From positions 495,487 to 559,486 of the forward strand of contig CAVYEW010000008.1 in NCBI GenBank assembly GCA_963767645.1: a stretch of 64,000 bases of DNA, read 5' to 3'. A model generated the notes under the pieces. It made no database searches and was not told where the DNA came from. It was given only the letters and a program-made list of their open reading frames with translations. The translations under genes were made by a program, and so were the position numbers. Origin of the DNA: DATFDN01 sp963767645. Its GTDB lineage: Bacteria > Pseudomonadota > Alphaproteobacteria > Acetobacterales > Acetobacteraceae. Below, piece by piece: positions 53,810 through 62,611 of this stretch; position 1 is the first letter of the stretch; the number at the start of each line of letters is the position of its first letter.

Positions 53810-55051
53810 CAGGGCAAACGCATGAAGCCATTTACCCTCTGAGCAGCCCGGCCATGGAGGTGTCGTCCCAGGCCGCGGTCTTGCGCTTGCCCTTGAGGCT
53901 GGCTCTGACCGAGGTGTCAGCGCGCAACAGGTCGAGCGCGATGCGGCGCAGGATGGCGAGGTTGCGCGCGGCGTTCCGCTCGCGCACGCGGCTACGGTCC
54001 TCGCCGAAGGTCACGTCCAAGACCCAGTGCTGGCCGTTCTCGATGGCCCAATGCCGCCGGATCGCCTGGGCCTGGGCCTCGGGCGGCGCGGTCGAGCTGG
54101 AGAGGTAGTGGCGGATCTCGGCCGTGACCACGCCGGTGCCGTTGACCCCGCGGATGGTCTCGGTCGCGAGCACGGTGGCCAGGCCCGGCCAGTCGCGCAG
54201 GGTGGCGAAGCAGCGCGCGTCCGGACAGGCGAACACGCGCCGGCGCACCAGGCGACCGTGGGTGTCATCGAACGCGTCGAAGCAGGGGCGCAGCTCCGCC
54301 CAGCGGTCGAAAGCGTGCTCGGCGAACCAGGCGCGGACCTCATCGTGAACCTTGCCCTGGTTGGCCTTGAGCGTGAGCAGGTAGTCGGCCCCGCGCGTGA
54401 CGATGTGGTCGGCCACCTCGCGCCGGCACGAGAGCGCGTCCAGGCTGACCAGGCAGCCGTCGAGATGCAGCCCATCGAGCACGGCCGGCAGGGCCGAGGG
54501 CTCGCCGCCCCTGTCATCCACCGCGCGCTGCGCCAGCACCAGCCCGCGCCCGGTCGCGTAGGCGCTGACCAGGTGCAAGGGCGAGCGACCATGCCGGCGG
54601 TCGAAGGAGTGGCGGACCACCTTGCCGTCCACCGCGACCTGTTCAGGTCCGGCGGCTGCGCCGTCCTCATCGGAACGGAACGCGTCTCGCACCCAGGCCA
54701 GGAAGCAGCGCTCGAACGCGTCCGGGTCGATCAGCATGAACACGCGGCGGAACGTGTCGTGCGAGGGGATGCCGCCGGGCAGCTCCAGGAAGCCCCGCAG
54801 CCAGCCCTCCTTGCAACGGCCATAGAGGGCAATGTCCTCGAACGTCTCGGCCTCGGCCACGACCGCGCAGACCGCGATCACCAGGATGTCCACGAGCCGG
54901 TGCTCGACCTTGCCCGCGCAGCGCGGGTCGTCCAGCGCCGCGAATTGCTCGACCAGGCCCTCGATCATGGCGCGCCTCCGCTCGGAAGCGAACCACCCTA
55001 CATCGTCAGCACCGGTGCAGCGCGCCAGTCAGATTTCATGCGTTTGCCCTG
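53810..55051 (-). mobile_element. ISAs1-family element (1,242 bp)
   Basis: Perfect 17-base inverted ends CAGGGCAAACGCATGAA. The target duplication is 9 bases, GCCCAGCGC (53801-53809 and 55052-55060). It encodes one intact transposase and is inserted in the IS5 transposase gene. Confidence 0.92.
53832..54968 (-). CDS. ISAs1-family transposase
   Basis: 378 residues, complete. LVEQFAALDDPRCAGKVEHR, LVDILVIAVCAVVAEAETFE, the segment GGIPSHDTFRRVFMLIDPDA, catalytic VAVDGKVVRHSFDR, DALSCRREVADHIVTRGADY and the C-terminal RRHWAIENGQHWVLDVTFGE are all characteristic of ISAs1 (H-repeat) transposases. ATG 54968. It could be active. Confidence 0.93.
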   Translation of the reverse strand: MIEGLVEQFAALDDPRCAGKVEHRLVDILVIAVCAVVAEAETFEDIALYGRCKEGWLRGFLELPGGIPSHDTFRRVFMLIDPDAFERCFLAWVRDAFRSDEDGAAAGPEQVAVDGKVVRHSFDRRHGRSPLHLVSAYATGRGLVLAQRAVDDRGGEPSALPAVLDGLHLDGCLVSLDALSCRREVADHIVTRGADYLLTLKANQGKVHDEVRAWFAEHAFDRWAELRPCFDAFDDTHGRLVRRRVFACPDARCFATLRDWPGLATVLATETIRGVNGTGVVTAEIRHYLSSSTAPPEAQAQAIRRHWAIENGQHWVLDVTFGEDRSRVRERNAARNLAILRRIALDLLRADTSVRASLKGKRKTAAWDDTSMAGLLRG

Positions 55052-55776
55052 GCCCAGCGCGAGCACTCGCTGCGGGAGGTGTTCAACGGGCTTCGCTACC
55101 TGGTGCGCTACGGCGTGGCCTGGCGAGCCATGCCCAACGACTTGCCGCCGTGGCACGCGGTGTACGACCAGGCGGCGCGCTGGCTACGCGCGGGCTGTTT
55201 CGAGATGCTGGCCCACGACCTGCGCGCTGTGCTGCGCCTCGCCGCGGGCCGCAAGGAGGAGCCAACGGCCGCGGTGCTGGACAGCCGCACGCTGCGCAGC
55301 ACGCCCGAGAGCGGGGCGCGGGCGGGCTACGACGGGGCCAAGCGCACGAAGGGCAGCAAGCTGCACATGGCCGTGATACGCTGGGGCACTTGCTGGCCTT
55401 GCACGTGACACCCGCCGACGAGAATGATCGCGCGGCTGTGGCGGAGTTGGCCGAGGCGGTGCAGGCCGCCACCGGCGAGAGCGTGACGCTGGCCTATGTC
55501 GACCAAGGCTACACCGGCGAGCAGGCGGCCGAGGCGGCGCAAGCACACGGGATCAGGCTGGAGGTGGTCAAGCTGCCCGAGGCCAAGCGTGGCTTCGTGC
55601 TGCTGCCCAGGCGCTGGGTCGCGGAGCGCTCCTTCGCCTGGATGGCGCGCTGCCGCAGACTCGCGCGCGATTACGAGCGCTTGCCCGAAATCCTCGTCGG
55701 CTTGCACCTCGTCGCCTTCACCCTGCTGCTACTCCGACGTGCCGCTGACTTGGCCTTAGTCCATAACAGCCTCTAG

Positions 55777-57208
55777 CACTACCTGGGCATTTTCTTCGGA
55801 GCACGGCGTTGCTTTAATGGCGGCGTACTGATCTGGCTGGCTCGGGGGTAGCATGGTGGGCATCGGCGGCGGGACTGTGTGCGATCTGGATGCGTGGCTC
55901 GCGCCCTTCCTTGACGTGCTCGGGCGCAAAACGCGGCGGACCTGGACGCCGCTTTACCTGCGGGGTCTGCTTGGCCCTGGCGAGCGCAAGAGCCTGCAGC
56001 CGATGGCAGCCCGGCTTGGCCTCTCAGGGCATGACCAGTTGCAGCACTTCATCGCCAGCCCAGCCTGGGATGATGCGCCGCTGTGGCGGGTGCTGGCAGG
56101 CGAGGCGGATCGGCTGGTGGGCGGTGCTGGGGCGGTGCTGGTGATTGACGACACGGCATTACCGAAGCAGGGCGCACGCTCGGTTGGCGTAGCGCGGCAA
56201 TACTGCGGTCAACTAGGCAAGAAGGCCAACTGCCAAGCCCTGGTTTCGCTGACGCTGGCGCGCGATGAGGTGCCGATTCCTGTGGCGCTGCGCCTGTTCT
56301 TGCCCGACGAGTGGCCGGGCGATCCTGAGCGCTGTACTCGTGCGGGCGTGCCTGAAGCGGAGATCGTACAACGCAGCAAAGGCGAGATCGCGCTGGCCGA
56401 GATCGACCGGGTACAGGCGGCGGGTGTGCGCTTCGACATCGTGCTGGCGGATGCGGGCTATGGCGCGAGCGCTGAATTCCGCCACGCGCTGGAGGAGCGA
56501 CAGCTGCGGTGGGCGGTGGGCATCCCGCGCAACCAAAAAGTCTATGGTCTGGCCGTGCAGCTCGTGACGCCTAAGGGGCGCAAGCGGCGCCCCGTGCCGG
56601 ATGAGGAGGCGCGTGCGGCCGAGGACGTTCTCGCGGAGCTGTCATGGCGGCGTATCACTTGGCGGCGCGGCACCAAAGGCGCACTCGCCGCCCGCTTTGC
56701 CGTGACCCGAGTCCGGGTGGGCGATGGTCCGACCTTTGCCAACAATCGCCACCTGCCGGGCGAAGAGGCTTGGCTGGTTGGCGAGTGGCGCAACAGCGGC
56801 GAGCGCAAATACTATCTCAGCAATTTGCCGCCTGCCACATCCGGGCGAAGCATTGCCGCCGCCATCAAGGCGCGCTGGGTATGTGAGCAGGCACACCAAC
56901 AACTTAAACAGGAACTCGGCCTCAGCCACTTCGAAGGACGCTCGTGGACGGGATTGCACCGACACGCGCTGATGAGCTGCATCGCCTTTGCCTATCTGCA
57001 GCATCTCCGCCTTGCCAGGCATCGCCGCCAGGCAAGGGCGGGGAAAAATGCAGCCCCGCGTTCCGGGACCGCCACCATCGCCAAGCCTGCCAGCCGTGCG
57101 CCGCGCCATCATTACGCGGCTGTTCGCGCCCCTCGCCGCACCAGTCCGATGTCCATACTGCAAGGGCCGGTTCCGACCGCCACCCAATTCTAAACTGCCC
57201 AGGTAGTG
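55777..57208 (+). mobile_element. IS701-family element, copy B (1,432 bp)
   Basis: Same CACTACCTGGGCA inverted ends as copy A, flanked by CTAG (55773-55776 and 57209-57212). It is inverted relative to copy A, 43 kb away. Its left CTAG includes the CTA duplication of the IS5 element, so it inserted after, and exactly at the edge of, IS5. Confidence 0.93.
55853..57193 (+). CDS. IS701-family transposase (copy B)
   Basis: 446 codons, matching copy A through residue 402. Catalytic motifs VLVIDDTALPKQG, DIVLADAGYG and EQAHQQLKQELGLSHF are intact. The last ~45 residues (AAPRSGTATIAKPASRAPRH...) differ from copy A because copy A has one extra base at the AAAAAT-GCAG site. In both copies a third frame downstream of that site encodes SLPAVRRAIITRLFAPLAAP then VRCPYCKGRFRPPPN, which looks more like the family's usual zinc-ribbon-like tail. 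Possibly both copies carry a shift there. Confidence 0.88.
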   Translation: MVGIGGGTVCDLDAWLAPFLDVLGRKTRRTWTPLYLRGLLGPGERKSLQPMAARLGLSGHDQLQHFIASPAWDDAPLWRVLAGEADRLVGGAGAVLVIDDTALPKQGARSVGVARQYCGQLGKKANCQALVSLTLARDEVPIPVALRLFLPDEWPGDPERCTRAGVPEAEIVQRSKGEIALAEIDRVQAAGVRFDIVLADAGYGASAEFRHALEERQLRWAVGIPRNQKVYGLAVQLVTPKGRKRRPVPDEEARAAEDVLAELSWRRITWRRGTKGALAARFAVTRVRVGDGPTFANNRHLPGEEAWLVGEWRNSGERKYYLSNLPPATSGRSIAAAIKARWVCEQAHQQLKQELGLSHFEGRSWTGLHRHALMSCIAFAYLQHLRLARHRRQARAGKNAAPRSGTATIAKPASRAPRHHYAAVRAPRRTSPMSILQGPVPTATQF

Positions 57209-57268
57209 CTAGCCGCCTTGCCAGGCCGACTGCCTGGGTATATTGCTGGCTACATCTTGAAGGTGGTC

Positions 57269-57571
57269 GTGAGCAACACTCCCCAGAAGCGTGCGCTCGA
57301 CAGCTATCGCCGCCGGCTTGGCGAGCGGGGCATGGCTCGTTTCGAGGTGCTCGGCCGCGATGCTGACCGCAAGCTGATTCGCTCTCTCGCACGCCGCCTC
57401 GCCCAGGATGATCCGGAGGCAAACCAGCTTCGAGCAGAGTTGAGCCGCAGCGTGGCCGGTGAGGCTCCGCGCAAAGGTGGCATCTTGGCGGCCCTGCGCC
57501 GCTCGCCGCTCGTCGGTGCCGACCTCGATTTCGCGCGCGAGATCACGACAGGCCGCGATGTCGACCTGTGA
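57269..57571 (+). CDS. Antitoxin of a VapBC-type toxin-antitoxin pair
   Basis: 100 residues from GTG 57269 (TGAAGG upstream; GTG 57263 is an alternative). TPQKRALDSYRRRLGERGMA, RFEVLGRDADRKLIRSLARR and a C-terminal toxin-neutralising region (KGGILAALRRSPLVGADLDF then REITTGRDVDL) are typical of antitoxins paired with PIN toxins. Its stop overlaps the toxin GTG (GTGA). It normally represses its own operon; the promoter region is interrupted just upstream by the IS5/IS701 insertions at 53663-57212. Confidence 0.8.
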   Translation: MSNTPQKRALDSYRRRLGERGMARFEVLGRDADRKLIRSLARRLAQDDPEANQLRAELSRSVAGEAPRKGGILAALRRSPLVGADLDFAREITTGRDVDL

Positions 57572-58014
57572 CGCGTTACCTCCTCGACACCAACATCGTT
57601 AGCCAGGCGACCAAGCTGGCGCCATCGAAGGCGTTGCTGCGCTGGCTGACGGAGCAGGCCGACGAAAGTCTATTCATCTCGGTTCTTTCGCTCGCCGAAA
57701 TCTGGCGCGGCATCCTCGAGAAGAAGGAGGGTCGAAAGCGGCGCGAACTTGAAGCCTGGTTTACGGGACCGGAAGGACCACAGGCCTTGTTCGCCGATCG
57801 CATCCTGACCTTTGGAGAACGCGCCGCCCTGATCTGGGCACGGCTGATGGCTGAGGGGACGGCAGCAGGCCGTCCGCGGAGCGCACTCGACATGATGGTT
57901 GCGGCGATTGCTGAAGCGAATGACTGCACTATGGTTACCGACAACGAGAAGCACTTCATTCCTGCAGTACCCATTGTCAACCCATTGCGGGTAGTTAAGG
58001 GCGAGAGCGAGTAG
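57568..58014 (+). CDS. vapC: PIN-domain toxin (VapC/FitB type)
   Basis: 148 residues, GTG start overlapping the antitoxin stop. PIN acidic residues: Asp7 (YLLDTNI), Glu44 (SLAEIW), Asp107 (RSALDMMVAAIA) and Asp125 (TMVTDNEKHF), the set needed for Mg-dependent RNase activity. VapC toxins cleave tRNA or rRNA and stabilise plasmids and islands. Intact. Convergent with the helicase gene. Confidence 0.9.
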   Translation: MTRYLLDTNIVSQATKLAPSKALLRWLTEQADESLFISVLSLAEIWRGILEKKEGRKRRELEAWFTGPEGPQALFADRILTFGERAALIWARLMAEGTAAGRPRSALDMMVAAIAEANDCTMVTDNEKHFIPAVPIVNPLRVVKGESE

Positions 58015-58075
58015 GGACGGGAGCCATGCAGCGCAAGACTCGTCATCGCTGAGCTGGCGAGGTTCGCCGACACCA

Positions 58076-60285
58076 TCACAGTGGGTCGGCGGGCAGGGTG
58101 CATGGCTGTTTCGGGTGCAACTGCGGGGCCGCCCATTGGGCCCTCATACCTGTCCTGGTGTCAGCGAGCCACTCCCGCAGCCTGGACCAGCGCCGGCGGC
58201 CGGCCTGGTTCCTGACCGCGATGGCGAGCGCCGGTCGCTGTCCCACCAGCACCACCAGCCGCTTGCCCCGGGTCAGGCCGGTGTAGAGCAGGTTGCGCGC
58301 CAGCATGGCGTAGTGCTGGGTGGTGAGTGGGATCACCACCGCCGGGTATTCCGAGCCCTGGCTCTTGTGGATCGTGGTCGCGTAGGCGAGCACCGGCTCG
58401 TCCAGCTCGCCGAAGCCGTAGCTGACAGGGCGGCCGTCGAAGGAGACGGTGAGCTCGCCCTCTTCGGTGTCCACTCGGGTGATCACGCCGAGGTCGCCGT
58501 TGAACACCTCGCGTTCGTAGTCGTTGGCCACCTGCATCACCTTGTCGCCCGGGCCGAAGGTCCAGCCGAACCGCTCCATGCGATGCGCGCCGGGCGGGTT
58601 GAGCGCCTGCTGCAGTTCGAGGTTTAGCGCCCGCGCGCCCAGCCCACCCCGGTTCATCGGGCAGAGCACCTGCACGTCGCGCACCGGGTCCAGCCCGAAC
58701 CGGGCCGGGATGCGCTCGCGCACCACCAAGAGCAGCTTGCGCACCCCTGCCTCCGGCTCGTCCGCCTCGACGAAGAAGAAGTCCGAGCCCTCCTGGGCGA
58801 TGAGGTCCGGCATCTGCCCGCGGTTGATCCGGTGCGCGGTGGTGATGATGCGGCTCTGCGCCGCCTGACGGAACACCTTGGTCAGCCGCACCATTGGGAC
58901 CGCACCCGAGCCGATGATGTCGGCCAGCACCTGACCCGGCCCGACGCTCGGCAGCTGATCAACATCGCCCACGATCAGCAATGCCGCCCGGTCCGGCAGG
59001 GCGCGGAGCAGCGCGCACATCAGCACCACGTCCACCATGCTGACCTCGTCCAGCACCAGCAGATCGCACTCCAGCGGGTGCTGCTCGCCACGGCGGAAGC
59101 CGCCGCTCTGGGGATCGGTCTCCAGCAGGCGGTGGATGGTCTTCGCCTCCAGGCCGGTGCTCTCCGACAGCCGCTTGGCCGCGCGCCCGGTCGGGGCGCA
59201 CAGCGCCACCTCGATCCCCTTGGCCCGGATCACCGTCAGGACCGCGTTGACCAGGGTGGTCTTGCCCACGCCGGGGCCGCCGGTGATGACCAGCACCTTG
59301 GAGGAGAGTGCCAGGCGCAATGCCGCCTGCTGGCTCTCGGCCAGGCTCAGGCCGGTCCTGCCCTCCACCCAGGGGATCGCCCTGTCCGGATCGATCTCAG
59401 GCCAGGGCAGGGGCCCAGCGGCAAGCGCGCGCAGCCGCTCGGCGATGGCCTGCTCGGCACGGTAGAGCCCGGCCAGGAACACGCAGCGCCGCCCTTCGAC
59501 CGTGTCGGCGACCACCTCGCCCGCCTCCAGCTCCAGTGTGAGGGCCGCTTCGATCAGCGCTGGCGGCACCGCGATCAGCGTCTCGGTCAGGCTGGTCAGC
59601 TCATCCACGGGCAGCCCGCAATGGCCCTCGTCCATCGCCTCGGCGAGCGCAAACGAGATGCCGGCGCGCACCCGGATCAGCGCCGTCCTCGCGATGCCGA
59701 GCCGCTCCGCCACCTTGTCGGCGGTGAGAAAGCCGATGCCGCGGATGTCGCGCGCCAGGCGATAGGGGTTCTCGCCGATCAGCTGCACCGCGTCCTGGCC
59801 GTAGGTCTTGTAGATGCGCACCGCCCGCGAGGTGCCGACCCCATGGGCGTGCAGGAACAGCATGATCTCGCGGATCACCTTCTGCTCGGCCCAGCCGGCG
59901 ACGATGCGCCTGGCGCGTTCGGGGCCGATCCCCGTCACCTCGCGCAAGCGGGCCGGCTCCTGCTCGATCAGCTCGAACACCGCCGCCCCGAAGGCGCGCA
60001 CCAGCTTCCTGGCGTAGACCGGGCCGATGCCGCGGATCATCCCCGAGCCGAGGTATCTCTCGATGCCCTCGATGTTGTCGGGGGCGTTGCCTTGAGGAAG
60101 GCGGCCTTGAACTGCAGGCCGTGGGTGCGGTCGTTGACCCACGTCCCGCTCATCTGCACCCACTCGCCGGCGCTGATGCTGGCGGCGTGCCCGACCGCGG
60201 TCAGCAGGTCGCGCTGCCTGCGCGCCTTGACCCGCAGCACGCAGAAGCCGGTCTCGGCATTGTGGAACGTCACCCGCTCCACCAA
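58076..60285 (-). pseudogene. recD2: RecD2-like SF1B DNA helicase, frameshift near the N-terminus
   Basis: The N-terminal frame (from about 60285: ERVTFHNAETGFCVLRVKAR, GEWVQMSGTWVNDRTHGLQF) shifts near 60095 into the long frame with helix-hairpin-helix segments (ERYLGSGMIRGIGPVYARKL, REVTGIGPERARRIVAGW), Walker A ITGGPGVGKTTLVN, LLVLDEVSMVDVVL (Walker B), GDVDQLPSVGPGQVL and C-terminal YATTIHKSQGSEYPAVVIPL and LYTGLTRGK. This domain order identifies RecD2 (5'-3' helicase without RecB/C). About 735 residues if joined. The long frame alone (58076-60163) keeps all helicase motifs. Divergent from ku. Confidence 0.85.
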
Positions 60286-60504
60286 CCCCGCCAGCGCCTC
60301 CGTCGAGGCACCCTGGCCGGCGGCGGGCGGGGCAGGGGCGGGCTGGGTCAGGGGCGCCTCACGCCGGGGAGCGGCACGCGGTCAGGCGGCCAGGCGGGTA
60401 GCCGCCCGTCCGCCCCTAAGTCGCCCGCCGCTATCAAATGCTGCAATTATTGTGTTTCCGCTTTATCCGTGCCTGCCTATCCATGACCTCGAGGGAGACA
60501 CGTG
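60286..60504. promoter_or_regulatory. Divergent promoter region between recD2 and ku
   Basis: About 220 bases. An AT-richer patch (60428-60475, containing GCAATTATTGTGTTTCC) stands out from the GC-rich surroundings and is the most likely promoter site. GAGGGA at 60491 is the ku ribosome-binding site. Confidence 0.35.
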
Positions 60505-61431
60505 ATGGCGCAGCGGCCAATCTGGCGAGGGCATCTCCGCCTTGCCCTGGTCTCGTGCCCTGTCGCCCTGTACGCCGCCCGGCACGACCACGCCACGCTC
60601 CGCTTCCATCTGATCAACCCCGAGACCGGCAACCGGGTGCGCATGATCACCGAGGATGCGGAGACCGGGAAGGTGCTGTCCCGCGCTGATCTGGTCAAAG
60701 GCTACGAGTTCAAGAAGGACCACTACCTGATCCTCACCGAGGAGGATTTCGAGGCCGCCCGCGTCGAGAGCTCGTCGGTCATGACGGTGGAGAAATTCAT
60801 CGACGCCGGTTCGATCGACCCCGTCTACTACGATGCGAGCTACTATCTGGCCCCGGACGGGGAGGCGGGACAGGACGTCTACCACGTGCTGCGCGAGGCC
60901 ATTGCCGAGACCGGCCGGGTCGCCTTGTCGCGGGTGGTGATCGCGCGCCGCGAGCGCGCCATCGCTCTGATGCCGATGCGGGGCGGCCTGGTGGTGCACA
61001 CGCTCCATGAGGAGCGCGACCTGAACAGCCCCAAGGCGCTGTTCGGCGAGGAGCCAGAAGCCAAGCCGGATGCGGAGATGGTGACGCTCGCCAAGCAGTT
61101 GGTCGATCGCCAGACCGGCCGATACGATCCCGCCGATATGGAGGACCGCTACGAGGCGCGGCTGCGTGCGGTGATCGAGGCGAAGCTGAAGGGCGAAGAC
61201 ATCCGGTCGGAAGAGCCGGAGTCACCCGGCCGCGGCAACGTCATCGACTTGATGGCGGCGCTGAAGCGCAGCCTCGGGCAACACGAAGGTCTGGTATCGA
61301 CGAGCAGCCTGCCGGCGGCAGGGAAGCGCAGCGCCGCGACGAAGCCGAGCGCGTCGGCCAAGAAGGCGTCCGCCAAGGATAGGTCATCCAGGGTTGCGGC
61401 ATCAGCCAAGCCGACCCGCAGGCGGGCCTGA
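60505..61431 (+). CDS. ku: Ku, non-homologous end-joining protein
   Basis: 308 residues from ATG 60505 (GTG 60502 is an in-frame alternative). IWRGHLRLALVSCPVALYAA, FHLINPETGNRVRMITEDAE, RADLVKGYEFKKDHYLILTE and DPVYYDASYYLAPDGEAGQD are the beta-barrel core of bacterial Ku; a Lys/Ala/Ser-rich tail (KPSASAKKASAKDRSSRVAA) is the usual C-terminal extension. It binds double-strand ends and recruits LigD, which is not in this window; multiple ku copies and lone plasmid ku genes are common in rhizobia and relatives. Intact. Confidence 0.95.
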   Translation: MAQRPIWRGHLRLALVSCPVALYAARHDHATLRFHLINPETGNRVRMITEDAETGKVLSRADLVKGYEFKKDHYLILTEEDFEAARVESSSVMTVEKFIDAGSIDPVYYDASYYLAPDGEAGQDVYHVLREAIAETGRVALSRVVIARRERAIALMPMRGGLVVHTLHEERDLNSPKALFGEEPEAKPDAEMVTLAKQLVDRQTGRYDPADMEDRYEARLRAVIEAKLKGEDIRSEEPESPGRGNVIDLMAALKRSLGQHEGLVSTSSLPAAGKRSAATKPSASAKKASAKDRSSRVAASAKPTRRRA

Positions 61432-61451
61432 TCGAGCAGAAGGGTGCGGGA

Positions 61452-61652
61452 CTATTTGGGACCGCCGACCGTGTCGGGAGCCTCGGTCCAGCGGCGCAGG
61501 CGGACGCATCGCTGCACCTCGATCAGGCAAACCTCGCAGTAGATCTCGTCATCGGCCGAGAGCTGGCCGAGTTCCTGATCGCCGAACCCGCATTCCGGGC
61601 ACTGGAAGTACCAGCACCGGACCAGGGCTTGCTTGTCGATCGCTCGCATCAT
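61452..61652 (-). CDS. Small zinc-ribbon-like protein
   Basis: 66 residues. CPECGF and CEVCLIEVQRC supply two CxxC knuckles spaced about 20 residues apart (QCPECGFGDQELGQ...IYCEVCLIE). GGGAG precedes ATG 61652. Family unknown; such proteins are often found beside ku/ligD loci. It is convergent with ku. Confidence 0.6.
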   Translation of the reverse strand: MMRAIDKQALVRCWYFQCPECGFGDQELGQLSADDEIYCEVCLIEVQRCVRLRRWTEAPDTVGGPK

Positions 61653-61826
61653 GGAACTCCCGGGCTGAGTGAACGACTTACCGGCTCGTCATGGACCTTG
61701 ATGTTGAAGACGGAAGATCAGCCGCGCCCTCAGGTGCAGGATCGCCGGCGGGCGATCGCATCGGAGCCGCGGCACTGGATCGCGTCCTGCCTGTCCGCCG
61801 GTCATAGGCCTTCTGGTTTGCCGCGA

Positions 61827-62610
61827 TCAACGCGTCGAGGTACGGCCTGTACTCGGCAGCATCCGTCTGGCCATGCCGGATTCCGAGAGGGCCTTGTACG
61901 CTGCCTTGGTTCCGATCCTGAATTCCTGCTCCCGCTCCCGCCGTGTCGTCCTCTCCCCGTGCCGGTCAGGCTCGTCGGACGGCGAAGCGCCGTTGGAGAT
62001 AGCCGGCCAGTGTCCCCCACGGGCCGCCAGGGTGGCCTTGGTCTCCAATGCGATGAACAGCGGGCGATCGCGGACCAGTTCGGCGGCCTTCTGCACCGCC
62101 CTGAGCTTCGCGGCGCCGTTGAACAGCCGCTCGGTCCGCCCATCGTCGTGGAGATGGGTGTTGACCAGGCTGACGAGCCCTGACGCCAGCGCGCTCAGAG
62201 CCGCCAGATATCTGACCGCCATGAGGGCGATCAGCCCCGTGAGCACGGCCGTGACTGCCGCACTGCACAGCAAGGCCAGGAGACCCGCGAGGAAATTCAG
62301 GTGCCGACGTTTTCGATAGCGCCGCTCGGCAGCCCAGATGAGGATGTCGGCATGATAGCCGGCCTCGGAGGACACGTGACCGATGCGCGCGAAAACGCTG
62401 AGGAACTCCTCCTCTGCCAGAGGCGTGTCGGGCTGCGTGCGAAAGAGGTCTGTTTTCGGGACTGCGGGAGGCACGATGGTGGAGGGGAACACGGCACCTT
62501 CCTGAACCGACACAATGCTGCGGGTCAGCTCAGGCGACCCTGATCGCGCTGTATACCTCGCGCTTCGTTCCGTGCGCGAGGTTGTTCTTCGCCACTGATA
62601 CGAACTCCGG
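61827..62610 (-). CDS. Two-TM protein, possibly SLATT-like; 5' end disturbed by IS630
   Basis: The frame runs from ATG 62642 (inside the IS630 edge) to 61827, about 260 residues, but the native start is probably inside (for example near VQEGAVFPSTIVPPAVPKTD). A helical segment (FARIGHVSSEAGYHADILIW, AAERRYRKRRHLNFLAGLLA) leads into two hydrophobic helices (LLALLCSAAVTAVLTGLIAL and MAVRYLAALSALASGLVSLV), followed by a helical soluble tail. This layout resembles SLATT domains, the two-TM effectors of SMODS/nucleotide-signalling defence systems. No nucleotidyltransferase gene is left beside it. The family call is tentative. Confidence 0.4.
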
Positions 62611-62611
62611 C

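Larger units (their letters stand above)
53663..55772 (+). mobile_element. IS5-family element interrupted by ISAs1
   Basis: Ends AAGCCTGTTATGGACT (53663) and, inverted, AGGCTGTTATGGACT (55772), flanked by the 3-base duplication CTA (53660-53662 and 55773-55775). After removing ISAs1 (1,242 bp plus a 9-base duplication) it is 859 bp, the size of IS1031-type IS5 elements. Confidence 0.85.
53709..55776 (+). pseudogene. IS5-family transposase split by ISAs1 and frameshifted (53709-53809 joined to 55061-55776)
   Basis: The first part MTVRKPYPSDVSNEEWALVA then LREDAAQR joins precisely across ISAs1 to EHSLREVFNGLRYLVRYGVA, WRAMPNDLPPWHAVYDQAAR and VLDSRTLRSTPESG (first catalytic Asp). A missing base near 55375 shifts to the frame LLALHVTPADENDRAAVAEL, LAYVDQGYTGEQAAEAAQAH and RRWVAERSFAWMARCRRLAR. 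The last codon and stop use the CTAG at 55773-55776. Inactive on two counts. Confidence 0.88.

Noticed and set aside
10938..57208. Past inversion between the two inverted IS701 copies
   Set aside because: Both copies have the same CTAG flanks, which cannot discriminate, and rejoining the outer flanks does not restore any recognisable gene.
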